A stretch of DNA of 64,000 nt from an uncultured Dyadobacter sp. (GCF_946482605.1 NZ_CAMLSE010000024.1:57883-121882), one strand, 5' to 3'; positions 1 through 8,654 are shown, counted from the first letter of the stretch. Program-made: numbers and translations. Notes: generated by a model not told the origin, from the sequence alone.

Positions 1-721
1 TAGCAATCGCTTTTTCGGAAGATAACTTCTTGCCCGTTTCCGGCTCGATACGCTGGATTTCTTCAATTTCATCCCCAAAAAAGATGAACCGATAAGCAAA
101 ATCCGCATAACCGGGAAACACATCCACCGTATCGCCCTTCACACGGAAGGTCCCCCGGTTGAATTCCACTTCGGTACGGCTATAAAGGATCTCCACCAAC
201 CTGAACAGAAACTGGTTACGCGGCACAATATCGCCCAGTTTGGCACTTACAATGCTTTTTTTGTATTCCAAAGGGTTTCCCGCACCATAAATGCAAGAAA
301 CCGAAGCAACCACGATCACATCCCGGCGCCCGCTCATGAGCGACGAAACCGTATGTAAACGCAGCTTTTCGATCTCCTGATTGATCATCAGGTCCTTTTC
401 AATGTAAGTATTGGTCGTGGAAATGAATGCTTCCGGTTGGTAATAGTCGTAGTAGCTAATGAAATACTCGACGGCATTGGTAGGGAAAAACTGCTTGAAT
501 TCGCCGTAGAGCTGCGCCGCCAGCGTTTTATTATGGCTCAAAACGAGCGTCGGCTTGTTAACCTGCGACACCACATTAGCCACCGTAAATGTCTTCCCGG
601 AACCGGTCACCCCAAGCAAAGTCTGGGCGGGTTCCCCGTTTTCAATTCCTTGTATTAGCTGTTCGATAGCCGCTGGTTGATCGCCGGTCGGCTGATATTC
701 TGAAGTGAGTTCGAAGTTCAT
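1..721 (-). CDS. uvrB: UvrABC excision nuclease subunit B, 5' part (cut by window edge)
   Basis: DNA-damage recognition helicase of nucleotide excision repair; it receives damaged DNA from UvrA and recruits UvrC in the cytoplasm. The first 240 residues are visible, starting [19 protein letters not shown]. Seen: the Walker A motif GVTGSGKT near residue 40, the damage-clamping beta-hairpin region [20 protein letters not shown] near residue 95, and [15 protein letters not shown] near residue 145, all diagnostic of UvrB. The rest of the usual roughly 670-residue protein lies beyond position 1. A long hairpin with an embedded -7-like element lies immediately upstream (746-789). Identity is certain; only the 3' end is missing. 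Confidence 0.97.
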   Translation of the reverse strand, partial: MNFELTSEYQPTGDQPAAIEQLIQGIENGEPAQTLLGVTGSGKTFTVANVVSQVNKPTLVLSHNKTLAAQLYGEFKQFFPTNAVEYFISYYDYYQPEAFISTTNTYIEKDLMINQEIEKLRLHTVSSLMSGRRDVIVVASVSCIYGAGNPLEYKKSIVSAKLGDIVPRNQFLFRLVEILYSRTEVEFNRGTFRVKGDTVDVFPGYADFAYRFIFFGDEIEEIQRIEPETGKKLSSEKAIA

Positions 722-745
722 AGTAAGTTGAAGAGCAATAACGGA

Positions 746-789
746 GAAACGCATTCCAAAGATAGATTAGTTTCTTTGAAATGCGTTTC
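746..789 (-). promoter_or_regulatory. 17-bp hairpin containing a -7 box upstream of uvrB
   Basis: Arms 746-762 and 773-789 pair at 16 of 17 positions around a 10-base loop. On the minus strand positions 756-763 read TATCTTTG, matching the Bacteroidota -7 consensus TAnnTTTG, 35 bp before the uvrB start. The hairpin could also act as a terminator for the cupin gene ending at 827, but no T-run follows the stem. No good -33 box is visible. Confidence 0.45.
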
Positions 790-826
790 CAGTTTACTGC
801 CAGTCGGTCGCCGCAGGGCGAAATAC

Positions 827-1681
827 CTATGCTTGCTTTTGCACGAGCTCCTGTGCGTTTTCTACCGCCTTCTTTTCTTTCCAATGCTGCCAATCGAGGC
901 CCAGCAGTTTGGTCATGCTTTTATCCACAAATGTGTGGCGCACGAGGTTCATACCGCCGCGTACAGCGGTAAAAATCGAATTATTGGCACGCAATGCGAG
1001 GCTGAAACCGCCATCGACGTAGCGAATGTAATGCCACCAGAGCGAAGGAATAAAGATCGTTTCTCCGTGATGCAGGATCGTTTCGTAGCCGGTTGCTCCT
1101 TCCAGAGCCGGGAATTTTTCGTAATCCGGGTCAATAGGATTTACCTTGCTCATCACCGTGAACGGATGATGGTACAGGCGGCGGCTTTCTTCAGGAGAGA
1201 ATAAAATGACCTGCTTGCGGGTCTGGAACTGCGTCAGAAACACGTTCGAACAATCCATATCATAATGCAGGTTCGTAATGGAACCTTCTCCGCCAAAGAA
1301 CACAAACTTGTAGGATTTCAGAAATCCATCCATGATCGTCGGAAAACGGATGTCGTTTGCCAGCTCGGGAATTTTCTTGAAAATATCAAAAAGGAAAATA
1401 CGGAGATCGGTCGGGCCTTTCTCAATGAGGCTCAGGTAATCGCCAAATTTCATTGTCTTGGCTATCTGGAAATATTTGTCAGCGTCGTGGATGTGGTTGT
1501 CCACCAAAGGAACATCCAGGTTGCCGTGATTTTCACGTAACCAATCAAAAGTCCATTTTTCAACGGCCGGCCAATCCTTTGCCAGGTCAGTAAATACTAC
1601 CGGGCGACTTGGTTTTAAGTAATTTTCGATGAATTCCTCGCGCGTAAGTCCGCTGCGCTTCTCTATGGGCACTAATTTCAT
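827..1681 (-). CDS. Cupin-like JmjC-domain oxygenase (cupin_8 family)
   Basis: 284 residues, the usual size for bacterial cupin_8/JmjC-like Fe(II)/2-oxoglutarate dioxygenases, which hydroxylate proteins or small molecules. The expected iron-binding triad is visible: H139 and D141 in NLHYDMD and H217 in IPSLWWHYIRY; the IPSLWWH block is typical of the factor-inhibiting-HIF-like group. The N-terminal part (PSRPVVFTDLAKDWPAVEKW) is the usual lead-in of the family. There is no signal peptide, so it should be cytoplasmic. It is transcribed toward uvrB, about 105 bp away, and could share a transcript with it. The substrate cannot be told from the sequence. Confidence 0.85.
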   Translation of the reverse strand: MKLVPIEKRSGLTREEFIENYLKPSRPVVFTDLAKDWPAVEKWTFDWLRENHGNLDVPLVDNHIHDADKYFQIAKTMKFGDYLSLIEKGPTDLRIFLFDIFKKIPELANDIRFPTIMDGFLKSYKFVFFGGEGSITNLHYDMDCSNVFLTQFQTRKQVILFSPEESRRLYHHPFTVMSKVNPIDPDYEKFPALEGATGYETILHHGETIFIPSLWWHYIRYVDGGFSLALRANNSIFTAVRGGMNLVRHTFVDKSMTKLLGLDWQHWKEKKAVENAQELVQKQA

Positions 1682-1965
1682 AGCAAGAAACTGAGTAGTA
1701 GGTAATCAACTATTTAATGAAATGCGGGAAACTGACGCTTTCCGGCAACGCCTAACCATCTGTCTCAGGCGGTCATACAGGCGTCAAATGTATTAAACAG
1801 ATTTCAAAAAATATAAATTTCGCAGAATATAATAAAAGATTACCCTTAAAACAGATAGGCTTAGTAGAATAAGTAAATAGACTCAGGCCTTATTCTTTTA
1901 CCTTCAATCTGTTATTTTACAGAAACCTTTCAGCTACCCAGCCTGCGCGGCCAGCCTGCCAAGCC

Positions 1966-2775
1966 ATGAAATATTTCACCATCCCCCCGCCTTCCGACCT
2001 CGCCAGATTTGTTCGGTTCTTTTGGATACTGGAACATGATGTCGCCGACAGTGAGCCGTATTTTCACCGGACCATGGCGGACGGCTGTGCTGAAATGGTT
2101 TTTCATTACCAGGGCCGTTTCGACGAAATCATGGGTGACGAGAAGAAGCAGCTTTCTTTCCGATCGGGCATTCATGGACAGTCCCAGTCGTTCCGGCGAT
2201 TCGTGATCGGCGAAAACTTCGGGATCTTTGGGGTGTATCTCTACCCATTCGCCATTCCGGCATTGCTCGGCATTCCGGCCGCTGAATTCAGCGATCAAAT
2301 GCCCGACCTTACCGAATGCCTGGGGAGTAAAGGGACTGAACTGGAAGAAAAAATGATGCTCGCCAAAGACCACGCCGATCGTGCGGACATTGTCTCGACA
2401 TTTTTACGCGACCATCTCCGAGCCATGCCGGCTTACGAACCCGCGGTTTTCTCGGTCATCAGCGACATTATCCAAACCAAAGGTCTCGCCAAAGTCCCCG
2501 AGCTCGCCGACCGCAGTTTCCTCTCCACCCGGCAGTTTGAAAGGAAGTTCCTCGCGTTCTCCGGTTTTAGCCCCAAGCTGTTTAGCCGGATTATCCGTTT
2601 CCATGCAGCCCTCAACGAATACGGCAATCATCAGAAATCGCTGACCGAAATTGCTTATGAATGTGGCTACTACGATCAATCGCATTTTATACGCGATTTC
2701 AAGGCATTCTCAGGAGAACACCCCAAGACCTACTTCTCCGGCCATGCAGAAGGTATGGGCTACCGTGATGCATGA
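1966..2775 (+). CDS. AraC-family transcriptional regulator
   Basis: 269 residues. The C-terminal part (about 160-262) is an AraC-type double helix-turn-helix: STRQFERKFLAFSGFSPKLF, then LTEIAYECGYYDQSHFIRDF, which is the classic second recognition helix. The N-terminal part, beginning MKYFTIPPPSDLARFVRFFW, matches the DUF6597-type ligand-binding region common in Bacteroidota AraC proteins. It precedes a VOC-family gene by 68 bp on the same strand, but that gene has its own promoter-like sequence, so co-transcription is uncertain. Ligand unknown. Confidence 0.9.
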   Translation: MKYFTIPPPSDLARFVRFFWILEHDVADSEPYFHRTMADGCAEMVFHYQGRFDEIMGDEKKQLSFRSGIHGQSQSFRRFVIGENFGIFGVYLYPFAIPALLGIPAAEFSDQMPDLTECLGSKGTELEEKMMLAKDHADRADIVSTFLRDHLRAMPAYEPAVFSVISDIIQTKGLAKVPELADRSFLSTRQFERKFLAFSGFSPKLFSRIIRFHAALNEYGNHQKSLTEIAYECGYYDQSHFIRDFKAFSGEHPKTYFSGHAEGMGYRDA

Positions 2776-2791
2776 TGTCGTATTTTTCCAA

Positions 2792-2820
2792 TTTTCAGGT
2801 TTCCCGCCATTCTAGTTTTG
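2792..2820 (+). promoter_or_regulatory. Predicted promoter of the VOC gene
   Basis: TTT at 2792-2794, an 18-bp spacer, then TAGTTTTG at 2813-2820, a full match to the -7 consensus TAnnTTTG. The start codon follows at 2844. Confidence 0.5.
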
Positions 2821-2843
2821 TCTGAAACAAAAAACAAAAACTC

Positions 2844-3230
2844 ATGAGCGCAACAAAAATCCCCCAGGGCCATCAGGCCGTCATGCCCTACCTGATGCTG
2901 GACGGTGCGGCCCGGTTCAAAAATTTCACGATCGAGGTTTTCGGCGGAACAGTTTCTTCCACCCACTACCAGGAGGACGACCCCGAAATGATCAAACACG
3001 CCGAAGTTTCCATTGCCGGAAGCACCATTATGTTCTGCGACAGCCGCGCCGAATGGCCCGCGCAGCCCGCCAATATGTTCGTATATGTTGAAAATGCGGA
3101 TGACACTTATCAGAAAGCACTCGGTGCAGGCGCCACAAGCGTAATGCCCCCGGCCGACCAGGACTACGGACGAAGCTGCGGGGTTACTGATCCTTGCGGC
3201 AACACCTGGTGGATCACCTCCGTCCTGTAA
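2844..3230 (+). CDS. VOC-family (glyoxalase/PhnB-like) protein
   Basis: 128 residues with the single-domain vicinal oxygen chelate fold of the PhnB-like group: opening PQGHQAVMPYLMLDGAARF, central STIMFCDSRAEW, and the C-terminal VTDPCGNTWWI signature typical of PhnB/3-demethylubiquinone-methyltransferase-like members. Such proteins act as dimers in metal-dependent or binding roles; many have no known substrate. Some usual metal ligands of true glyoxalases are not evident, so I do not call an enzyme activity. No signal peptide. Confidence 0.85.
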   Translation: MSATKIPQGHQAVMPYLMLDGAARFKNFTIEVFGGTVSSTHYQEDDPEMIKHAEVSIAGSTIMFCDSRAEWPAQPANMFVYVENADDTYQKALGAGATSVMPPADQDYGRSCGVTDPCGNTWWITSVL

Positions 3231-3234
3231 TCAC

Positions 3235-3275
3235 AATGCCATCTTTATGCTATATTTAGGCTTGAAGATGGCATT
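3235..3275. promoter_or_regulatory. 11-bp perfect hairpin between two genes, with a -7-like box in its loop
   Basis: Arms 3235-3245 (aatgccatctt) and 3265-3275 (aagatggcatt) are perfectly complementary around a 19-base loop that contains TATATTTA, close to TAnnTTTG. The structure ends 6 bases before the ATG at 3282. It may be a terminator for the VOC gene or an operator for the next gene. Confidence 0.5.
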
Positions 3276-3281
3276 CTTAGC

Positions 3282-3620
3282 ATGATCAATTACGACAACA
3301 AGACTTTTATCCCTCTTTCCAACTCTGACAATGGAGAGGTTGACTCCCAAATGCAGTTTGTATATAAACAAACCGGTAACATCGTAACCTCTACCTACTC
3401 GGGCGGACGTATCCGCACCGGGCACCTTATCGCATTAGTTGATGCGCACGGAAACCTTGATATGCGTTACCATCAGGTCAACGACAAAGGTGAGATCACG
3501 ACAGGTATATGTAAGTCGACCCCGGAGCAACTTCCGAACGGAAAAATCCGTATGCATGAAAAATGGCAATGGACTTCCGGTGATCTTTCCGAAGGGGAAT
3601 CGCTGCTGGAAGAACTGTAA
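3282..3620 (+). CDS. Small conserved protein (family loosely named N-acetylglutamate synthase)
   Basis: 112 residues, cytoplasmic. It belongs to a small family in Bacteroidota and Firmicutes marked by the opening NYDNKTFIPLSNSDNGEV, the central TSTYSGGRIRTGHLIALVD and MRYHQVNDKGEITTGIC. Databases often call it n-acetylglutamate synthase, but it lacks GNAT motifs and that name is not supported by anything seen here. It probably forms a repeated beta structure. It is followed 25 bp later by a secreted YceI protein, so the two may be co-transcribed. True function unknown. Confidence 0.8.
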   Translation: MINYDNKTFIPLSNSDNGEVDSQMQFVYKQTGNIVTSTYSGGRIRTGHLIALVDAHGNLDMRYHQVNDKGEITTGICKSTPEQLPNGKIRMHEKWQWTSGDLSEGESLLEEL

Positions 3621-3645
3621 CAATTCATCCAACCTAAAAACATTT

Positions 3646-4182
3646 ATGGTACACAGGCTTCACTTCGCAATGCTCGCGGCAATGATGATCGTTGCCGGAA
3701 CCACTTCGGCACAGACCAGCAAAATCGTGTCCGGTTCGACCAAATTCAGCGTTAAGTTTATACTCGGAACCTGCAACGGCACATTCGATGCACCCAGAGG
3801 CGAAGCCGTTTTCAACGAAAAAACCCCTGAAACTTCGTCGTTCGATGTCAAAATCCCAGCAGGCACGTTCAAAACCAACAACAACGGTCGGGATAAGGAT
3901 TTGAAAAGCGAGAAGTATTTTTGGGTTGAAAAATATCCCGACATCCATTTCAAATCTGCGAAAGTCGAGAAAAAGGAAGGCAAATACCAGGCCACCGGCA
4001 CGCTCACCATGCGCGACGTATCCCGCACCGTCACTTTGCCCTTCGAGGCCAGAAAGAATGCGGATGGCACTTACGCCCTCGCCAGCACCTTCGATGTAAA
4101 CCGCCTGGATTACAAAATCGGGGATAAGGACTGGAAACTCAAGGACGTCGTTACCGTCACCCTGCAAGCTACCATCAGATAA
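3646..4182 (+). CDS. YceI-family secreted lipid-binding protein
   Basis: 178 residues with a signal peptide (cleavage likely after TTSAQ, about residue 23) and a YceI domain covering the rest: STKFSVKFILGTCNGTFDAP, then ASTFDVNRLDYKIGDKDW near the end. YceI proteins form a lipocalin-like barrel that binds isoprenoid or other lipids in the periplasm. I place the start at 3646 because upstream in-frame codons would run through the preceding gene and destroy the signal peptide. A second YceI protein without a signal peptide is at 27267. Confidence 0.9.
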   Translation: MVHRLHFAMLAAMMIVAGTTSAQTSKIVSGSTKFSVKFILGTCNGTFDAPRGEAVFNEKTPETSSFDVKIPAGTFKTNNNGRDKDLKSEKYFWVEKYPDIHFKSAKVEKKEGKYQATGTLTMRDVSRTVTLPFEARKNADGTYALASTFDVNRLDYKIGDKDWKLKDVVTVTLQATIR

Positions 4183-4234
4183 CAGGCATCCTTTGTGCTG
4201 CGAATCAGACCAGTAAAAATTTATTTTCTAGTAA

Positions 4235-4265
4235 TTGTAATTAGTCTAAATAATATATTCCTTTG
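4235..4265 (+). promoter_or_regulatory. Predicted promoter of the heme-uptake operon
   Basis: TTG at 4235-4237, a 20-bp spacer and TTCCTTTG at 4258-4265 (7 of 8 with TAnnTTTG). The predicted start of transcription, near 4272, leaves a leader of about 25 bases before the GTG at 4296. It is flanked by the two direct repeats described separately. Confidence 0.45.
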
Positions 4266-4285
4266 TGAATGTAATTAGTCTAAAT
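4236..4285 (+). repeat. Pair of 16-bp direct repeats around the heme-operon promoter (candidate operators)
   Basis: The 16-bp sequence tgtaattagtctaaat occurs identically at 4236-4251 and 4270-4285, 34 bp apart. Each contains the palindrome TTAG-T-CTAA. The first copy overlaps the predicted -33 box and the second covers the predicted transcription start, a layout expected for repression. The TTAG/CTAA half-sites resemble those of DtxR-family iron regulators; this assignment is inference. Confidence 0.6.
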
Positions 4286-4295
4286 TAGATATACT

Positions 4296-6563
4296 GTGAA
4301 ATATCTTTTTACCCTCATCTCTATCCTGTTGGTTATCAATCCAGTGCTTGCTCAGCAAGAAAGCGGCTCTATTGAAGGGAAGGTATTTTCAAAAAACGGC
4401 CAGGCAGTTACCGGGGCCGGTATCTATCTTAAAAACACCACATTCGGAACATTGACAGACGCTGACGGTCGCTTTGAATTAAACGCTCCGGCAGGCCTCT
4501 ACGCTCTGATTGTCAAAACGATCGGTAATCAAGACCATGCATTGGAAGTATCCGTTCAGGCAGGCCACACCGCCAAACTGGGCGAAATCACACTGCCCGA
4601 AACACCCATTGACCTTAACGAGGTGGTCATTACAGGCCAGTCTGAACCGCAATCGCTCCGGAACTCGGTTTATCAGGTGCGAACGATCGATAGTGAGCGT
4701 ATTCGTCTGCGGGGAGCTACCAATCTCCAGACCATCCTTAATACTGAGCTCGGAATAAGGTTTTCTAATGATCTAACCCTCGGTACCAGCGATATACAGC
4801 TCATGGGAATGTCGGGTCAGGGAGTCAAAATCCTGCTCGATGGCATTCCAATGGTGGACCGGGGCAGCACCCGCGAGAGCCTGGGACAGATCGACATCAA
4901 TACCATCGAGCGAATCGAAATTGTAGAGGGACCCATGTCGGTCATTTATGGCACGGATGCATTGGCGGGTGTGATCAATATCATTACTAAAAAGGGCCGG
5001 GGCGGCTCCTCTCTTACGGTCAATGCGAGGGTTCAGGAAGAAACTGCCGGTGACGAGTACGATGCATTTACAAAGAAAGGCACCCATAATCAGGGAGTGG
5101 GCGTAGCGTGGCAGAATGAGCACCTGCAAGTTTCAGGAAATGTTAGCCGAAACAATTTTGGTGGCTGGCAGGGTGCGTCAACCGGGCGTGCCAAAGCATG
5201 GATGCCTAAGGAACAGATGCTTTACACCGCCGGGGCACGTTTCAGCGGCAGCAAATGGAACATCGGATACCGTTTTAATGGCACCGACGAGACGATCAAA
5301 TACCTGGGCGACTATAATCCGCTGAATGAAGCCGTTGATAAGGATTACATCACCAAACGCTGGTTTCACCAGGCACAGTCGGAGGTCAAAGTCTCGGATA
5401 AACTGAACTTTACCGCGGTTGGCTCTTACACGGACTATTCCCGAAGAACATTAAGCACCAAACTAGACCCGGCCGGTCGCCGGACATTATTACTCGAACC
5501 GGGCTCGCAGGACAAATCGGTTTTCAAGACTGCTTTTTTCCGGGGAACCGTATTTTACAAAGCCGCCGACTATCTTTCAATATTGGCCGGAATTGATTTT
5601 TCGAACAACAATGCATCCGGTGCGCGCATTCTCGATACCCCGACTATCAACGAATATGCCCTTTTTCTGGCACCGGAAATCCGCATCGGTCAGTTTCTGA
5701 AATTAACCCCCGGCGTACGGTTCCTTGGAAATTCTGTCTATGATGCCCCTCCCGTCATTCCGTCCCTGAATGGCAAACTGACGTTCAGCAAGACTTGGGA
5801 TCTGCGGTTCGGCTATGCACGTGGTTTCCGTTCCCCAGCCCTGCGTGAATTGTATTTCGACTTTCATGACGCCTCCCATTCCGTCAATGGAAATGTCAAT
5901 CTCAAAGCTGAATATTCGGATAGCTTCAATTCGTTCGTCGTGTGGCAGGCCGTGACTCGCGAGGGATTTAGGGTCAGCTCTACACTTGGCGGCTTCTACA
6001 ACATTTTCCACGATATGATCGACTTTGGAATCGATCCGAACGACAGGACACAAACCACCTATCTGAACATCCACCTTAATAAAACCACGGGGATTACGCT
6101 GGATAATAAGATATTCTGGAAAAATCTGCAGGCGACCGTCGGCGCGACTTACATTGGCCGGTACAACGAGTTTTCGGACTCTCCCGAGCAGTTCGGCAGT
6201 TTGCCCGAGTTTGTGTGGTCAACGGAAATCAACACCAACCTGCTTTACACGTTTAAGAAAGCGGGGGCGAGCATTAACTTTTTCTACAAATACTCCGGCA
6301 GCCGGCCGGTTTACGAATCCGCGGACCAGATCAATGTCCATCTCGCTAAAACGGAGGGGTTCCACATGGCCGATCTGACGGCCAGCAAAACGTTAGGCAA
6401 GCATATCAACCTGCTGGGCGGCATCAAGAACCTCTTCGATGTAACCAACCTGCAAAATACGTCCACGGATACCGGTGGAGCACATAGTACCGGCGGCACG
6501 GTACCGATGTCGTTCGGAAGGTCCTACTTTCTCGGTCTCGGCTTTCAATTCACGAAAAACTAA
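4296..6563 (+). CDS. TonB-dependent heme receptor (HmuR-like)
   Basis: 755 residues, outer membrane. In order: a signal peptide ending NPVLAQ; a carboxypeptidase-regulatory-like domain (about 25-105); a plug domain (about 110-230; VKILLDGIPMVDR and IEIVEGPMSVIYGTDALAG); and a 22-strand barrel to the end. Near residue 510 is FRSPALRELYF, followed by a His near 527 and GNVNLKAE near 533, corresponding to the FRAP-His-NPNL box of heme receptors such as HmuR and HemR. The two following genes encode HmuY-family heme-binding proteins, which supports heme as substrate. The start codon is GTG, chosen because it gives a complete signal peptide; no in-frame ATG lies nearby. Confidence 0.88.
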   Translation: MKYLFTLISILLVINPVLAQQESGSIEGKVFSKNGQAVTGAGIYLKNTTFGTLTDADGRFELNAPAGLYALIVKTIGNQDHALEVSVQAGHTAKLGEITLPETPIDLNEVVITGQSEPQSLRNSVYQVRTIDSERIRLRGATNLQTILNTELGIRFSNDLTLGTSDIQLMGMSGQGVKILLDGIPMVDRGSTRESLGQIDINTIERIEIVEGPMSVIYGTDALAGVINIITKKGRGGSSLTVNARVQEETAGDEYDAFTKKGTHNQGVGVAWQNEHLQVSGNVSRNNFGGWQGASTGRAKAWMPKEQMLYTAGARFSGSKWNIGYRFNGTDETIKYLGDYNPLNEAVDKDYITKRWFHQAQSEVKVSDKLNFTAVGSYTDYSRRTLSTKLDPAGRRTLLLEPGSQDKSVFKTAFFRGTVFYKAADYLSILAGIDFSNNNASGARILDTPTINEYALFLAPEIRIGQFLKLTPGVRFLGNSVYDAPPVIPSLNGKLTFSKTWDLRFGYARGFRSPALRELYFDFHDASHSVNGNVNLKAEYSDSFNSFVVWQAVTREGFRVSSTLGGFYNIFHDMIDFGIDPNDRTQTTYLNIHLNKTTGITLDNKIFWKNLQATVGATYIGRYNEFSDSPEQFGSLPEFVWSTEINTNLLYTFKKAGASINFFYKYSGSRPVYESADQINVHLAKTEGFHMADLTASKTLGKHINLLGGIKNLFDVTNLQNTSTDTGGAHSTGGTVPMSFGRSYFLGLGFQFTKN

Positions 6564-6598
6564 TTATCAATACCCTTTCATTATAACTCCAATCCATT

Positions 6599-7993
6599 AT
6601 GAAGAAAATAGTCCGGTCGTTATTACTGGTTGCTTTCCTGGGAACTTTCAATGCTTGTAGTGACGACGAACCACCACTACCTGATAACCTCGCTGCTTTC
6701 GAAAGCGCCGAAAAGGGTTTTGAAGGTGAAGAAACCGAGATCAAGATCGCGCTCTCCAGAGCCGTTGACGCGGCAACGCCAATCTCTGTCTCCCTTACAC
6801 CTTCGCAGCTTACCTACGGCACGGAATTCACCACCACTCCGGCAGCGACGAACAACACCCTTGCATTGTCGGTGCCGGCAGGACAATCGTCAATCTCTTT
6901 CAAAGTAAGCAGAAAATCAGGCGTGCTTTTGGATGGAGATGAAAGCATCGCATTCAAAATCGCATCCGTAGGCACCCCTGCATTGATAGGAACCAATTCG
7001 GCATTGAAATTAAGCTTCAAAGCCATCGTTTCCGAAGGTACGTCTATCCAGCTCAACGGGATCGCAGACAAAGAGCCGGGCAGCAGTGCAGCCAATTCGG
7101 TGTTCCTCGACCTGAGCAGCAACGTGCAAACGCCCGTCCTCCGCGACAGCTGGGATCTCGGATTTTACGGTGGTACAGATTTCCGCGTGACCATCAACGG
7201 GACCAACGGCGCTTCGGCCCTGGCAACCACAAAGACAGATATCAATGCTGTTTCCGATAAAGATTTCAAACCCGACTCATTAGCAGTTGGTCAGGGCACC
7301 GGGAAGCTGTCGCTGGTCGACAACGCGGGCGGAGACCTGACTAAAACTGTCATTCAGGCGATTTCAGCGACCGATGCAGATAATAAGGTTTACATTCTGA
7401 ACCGCAAAGGCGGCAGCGGCACCGTCCTGCCCGCAAGCGACCTTTACAAAATACGTGTTCTGCGCAAGGGAACAGGTTACACGCTGCAATATGCCAAAGT
7501 AAATGAAACTACCTTTAAAACACTCGACGTCAACAAGGACGCAGCTTACAATTCCGAATTTGTATCGCTGGAAAAAGGCGCTACGGTGGATGTAGAACCT
7601 GCTAAAGACCGATGGGATCTGAGATGGGGCTATAGCATGTACTTTACCAACTTCGGAGCCGGCCTAATCCCTTACGGATTCTCCGACCTGGTGTTTATCA
7701 ACAACCTGGCCAACGTCGAAGCAGCCGAGGTACTTACTACAACCGCTACATATGACGCATTTGCCGAAAGCAACCTCAACGGCATTACATTCAACAAGTC
7801 GGCGGATGCCATCGGATCTAAATGGCGTGTGACTTCCGGTGGTCCGATAGGTGTGAAAGCCGACCGCTTCTATCTCATTAAAGATCCGGCCGGTAACATC
7901 TACAAACTGCGTTTCCTCAGCTTCCATGCTGACGATGGCGGTGTTCGAGGCAAACCTAAACTGGAATACAAGCTCGTTAAAAAAGGAGCCTGA
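6599..7993 (+). CDS. HmuY-family heme-binding lipoprotein, long form
   Basis: 464 residues. A lipoprotein signal (GTFNAC, lipid cysteine C20) is followed by a Calx-beta-like or immunoglobulin-like module (about 35-145; EGEETEIKIALSRAVDAATP, VPAGQSSISFKVSRKSGVLL) and a HmuY domain (about 150-464) with DSWDLGFYGGTDFRVTING and a second KDRWDLRWGY block. HmuY proteins extract heme from host or environmental hemoproteins and hand it to the HmuR receptor. It lies 35 bp after the receptor gene, clearly in the same operon. The extra N-terminal module makes it about twice as long as Porphyromonas HmuY and may act as a spacer from the surface. Heme-ligand residues could not be assigned. Confidence 0.85.
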   Translation: MKKIVRSLLLVAFLGTFNACSDDEPPLPDNLAAFESAEKGFEGEETEIKIALSRAVDAATPISVSLTPSQLTYGTEFTTTPAATNNTLALSVPAGQSSISFKVSRKSGVLLDGDESIAFKIASVGTPALIGTNSALKLSFKAIVSEGTSIQLNGIADKEPGSSAANSVFLDLSSNVQTPVLRDSWDLGFYGGTDFRVTINGTNGASALATTKTDINAVSDKDFKPDSLAVGQGTGKLSLVDNAGGDLTKTVIQAISATDADNKVYILNRKGGSGTVLPASDLYKIRVLRKGTGYTLQYAKVNETTFKTLDVNKDAAYNSEFVSLEKGATVDVEPAKDRWDLRWGYSMYFTNFGAGLIPYGFSDLVFINNLANVEAAEVLTTTATYDAFAESNLNGITFNKSADAIGSKWRVTSGGPIGVKADRFYLIKDPAGNIYKLRFLSFHADDGGVRGKPKLEYKLVKKGA

Positions 7994-8064
7994 TCTTCAA
8001 AAACCATCCTATCAGTTACCGCATTTCAACATCCGGTAACTGATCGGGTCAAACACTTCGGAAT

Positions 8065-8646
8065 ATGCTATTAAAATCTATTATTCTTTCGGTTTGGGCC
8101 CTGGCGGCGACTCCGGAAATGATGCCGTCACAGCACGCCGTCGCACAAATAGTGCCTGCCAGGCCGGAAATTACCGTTATCAAAGACCTGAATGCGAACA
8201 CTAAGTCCTACATTTATTTCAGTGTGGCAACAGGCAAAGAAGTAGCGGCCAGCGAAGCAAAGACCAGAAACTGGGACATTGCATTCAGCAAGACGACGAT
8301 CGCTACCAACAGCGGAACCAGCGGTCCCGGCGAAGGCGGTGCCATTGTTTTAGAAAAACCATTTGACCAGGTAAGCGAGGCTCCCCGGGACGGCTACAAG
8401 GCCGACAGCGATGCCGGCTTCGCGATACCGGGCGGCAGCGGCAACTCCTGGTATAAATATGATATGAGCGTCCACGCCATTTTACCGATCCCCGGAAGAA
8501 CACTTCTGCTGAAGACCGCAGATGGGAAAGTGGCCAAAATCGAAATTATCAGCTACTACAAAGGTGCACCGGAAGATGTACCTACCGAGGAATCCAGCTA
8601 CTACACTTTCCGATACGCAATGGCCGGTCCCGACGGCAAATTCTGA
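8065..8646 (+). CDS. HmuY-family heme-binding protein, short form
   Basis: 193 residues with an N-terminal signal peptide (about 1-28, ending SQHAVAQ) and no lipobox cysteine, so it may be released rather than lipid-anchored. The HmuY domain fills the mature protein: TKSYIYFSVATGKEV, TRNWDIAFSKTTIATNSGTS, WYKYDMSVHAILPIPGRTLL, VAKIEIISYYKGAPEDVP and ESSYYTFRYA. This pattern is closer to classical HmuY than that of the longer neighbour 71 bp upstream. Together they suggest a two-component heme capture system serving one receptor. Confidence 0.85.
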   Translation: MLLKSIILSVWALAATPEMMPSQHAVAQIVPARPEITVIKDLNANTKSYIYFSVATGKEVAASEAKTRNWDIAFSKTTIATNSGTSGPGEGGAIVLEKPFDQVSEAPRDGYKADSDAGFAIPGGSGNSWYKYDMSVHAILPIPGRTLLLKTADGKVAKIEIISYYKGAPEDVPTEESSYYTFRYAMAGPDGKF

Positions 8647-8654
8647 AACTTCCT

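Noticed and set aside
728..1204. 158-residue frame on the plus strand
   Set aside because: Shadow of the cupin gene on the minus strand; no domain, and composition is that of antisense frames.
3439..3645. Extended N-terminus of the secreted YceI protein
   Set aside because: It overlaps the preceding gene almost fully and would bury the signal peptide inside the protein.
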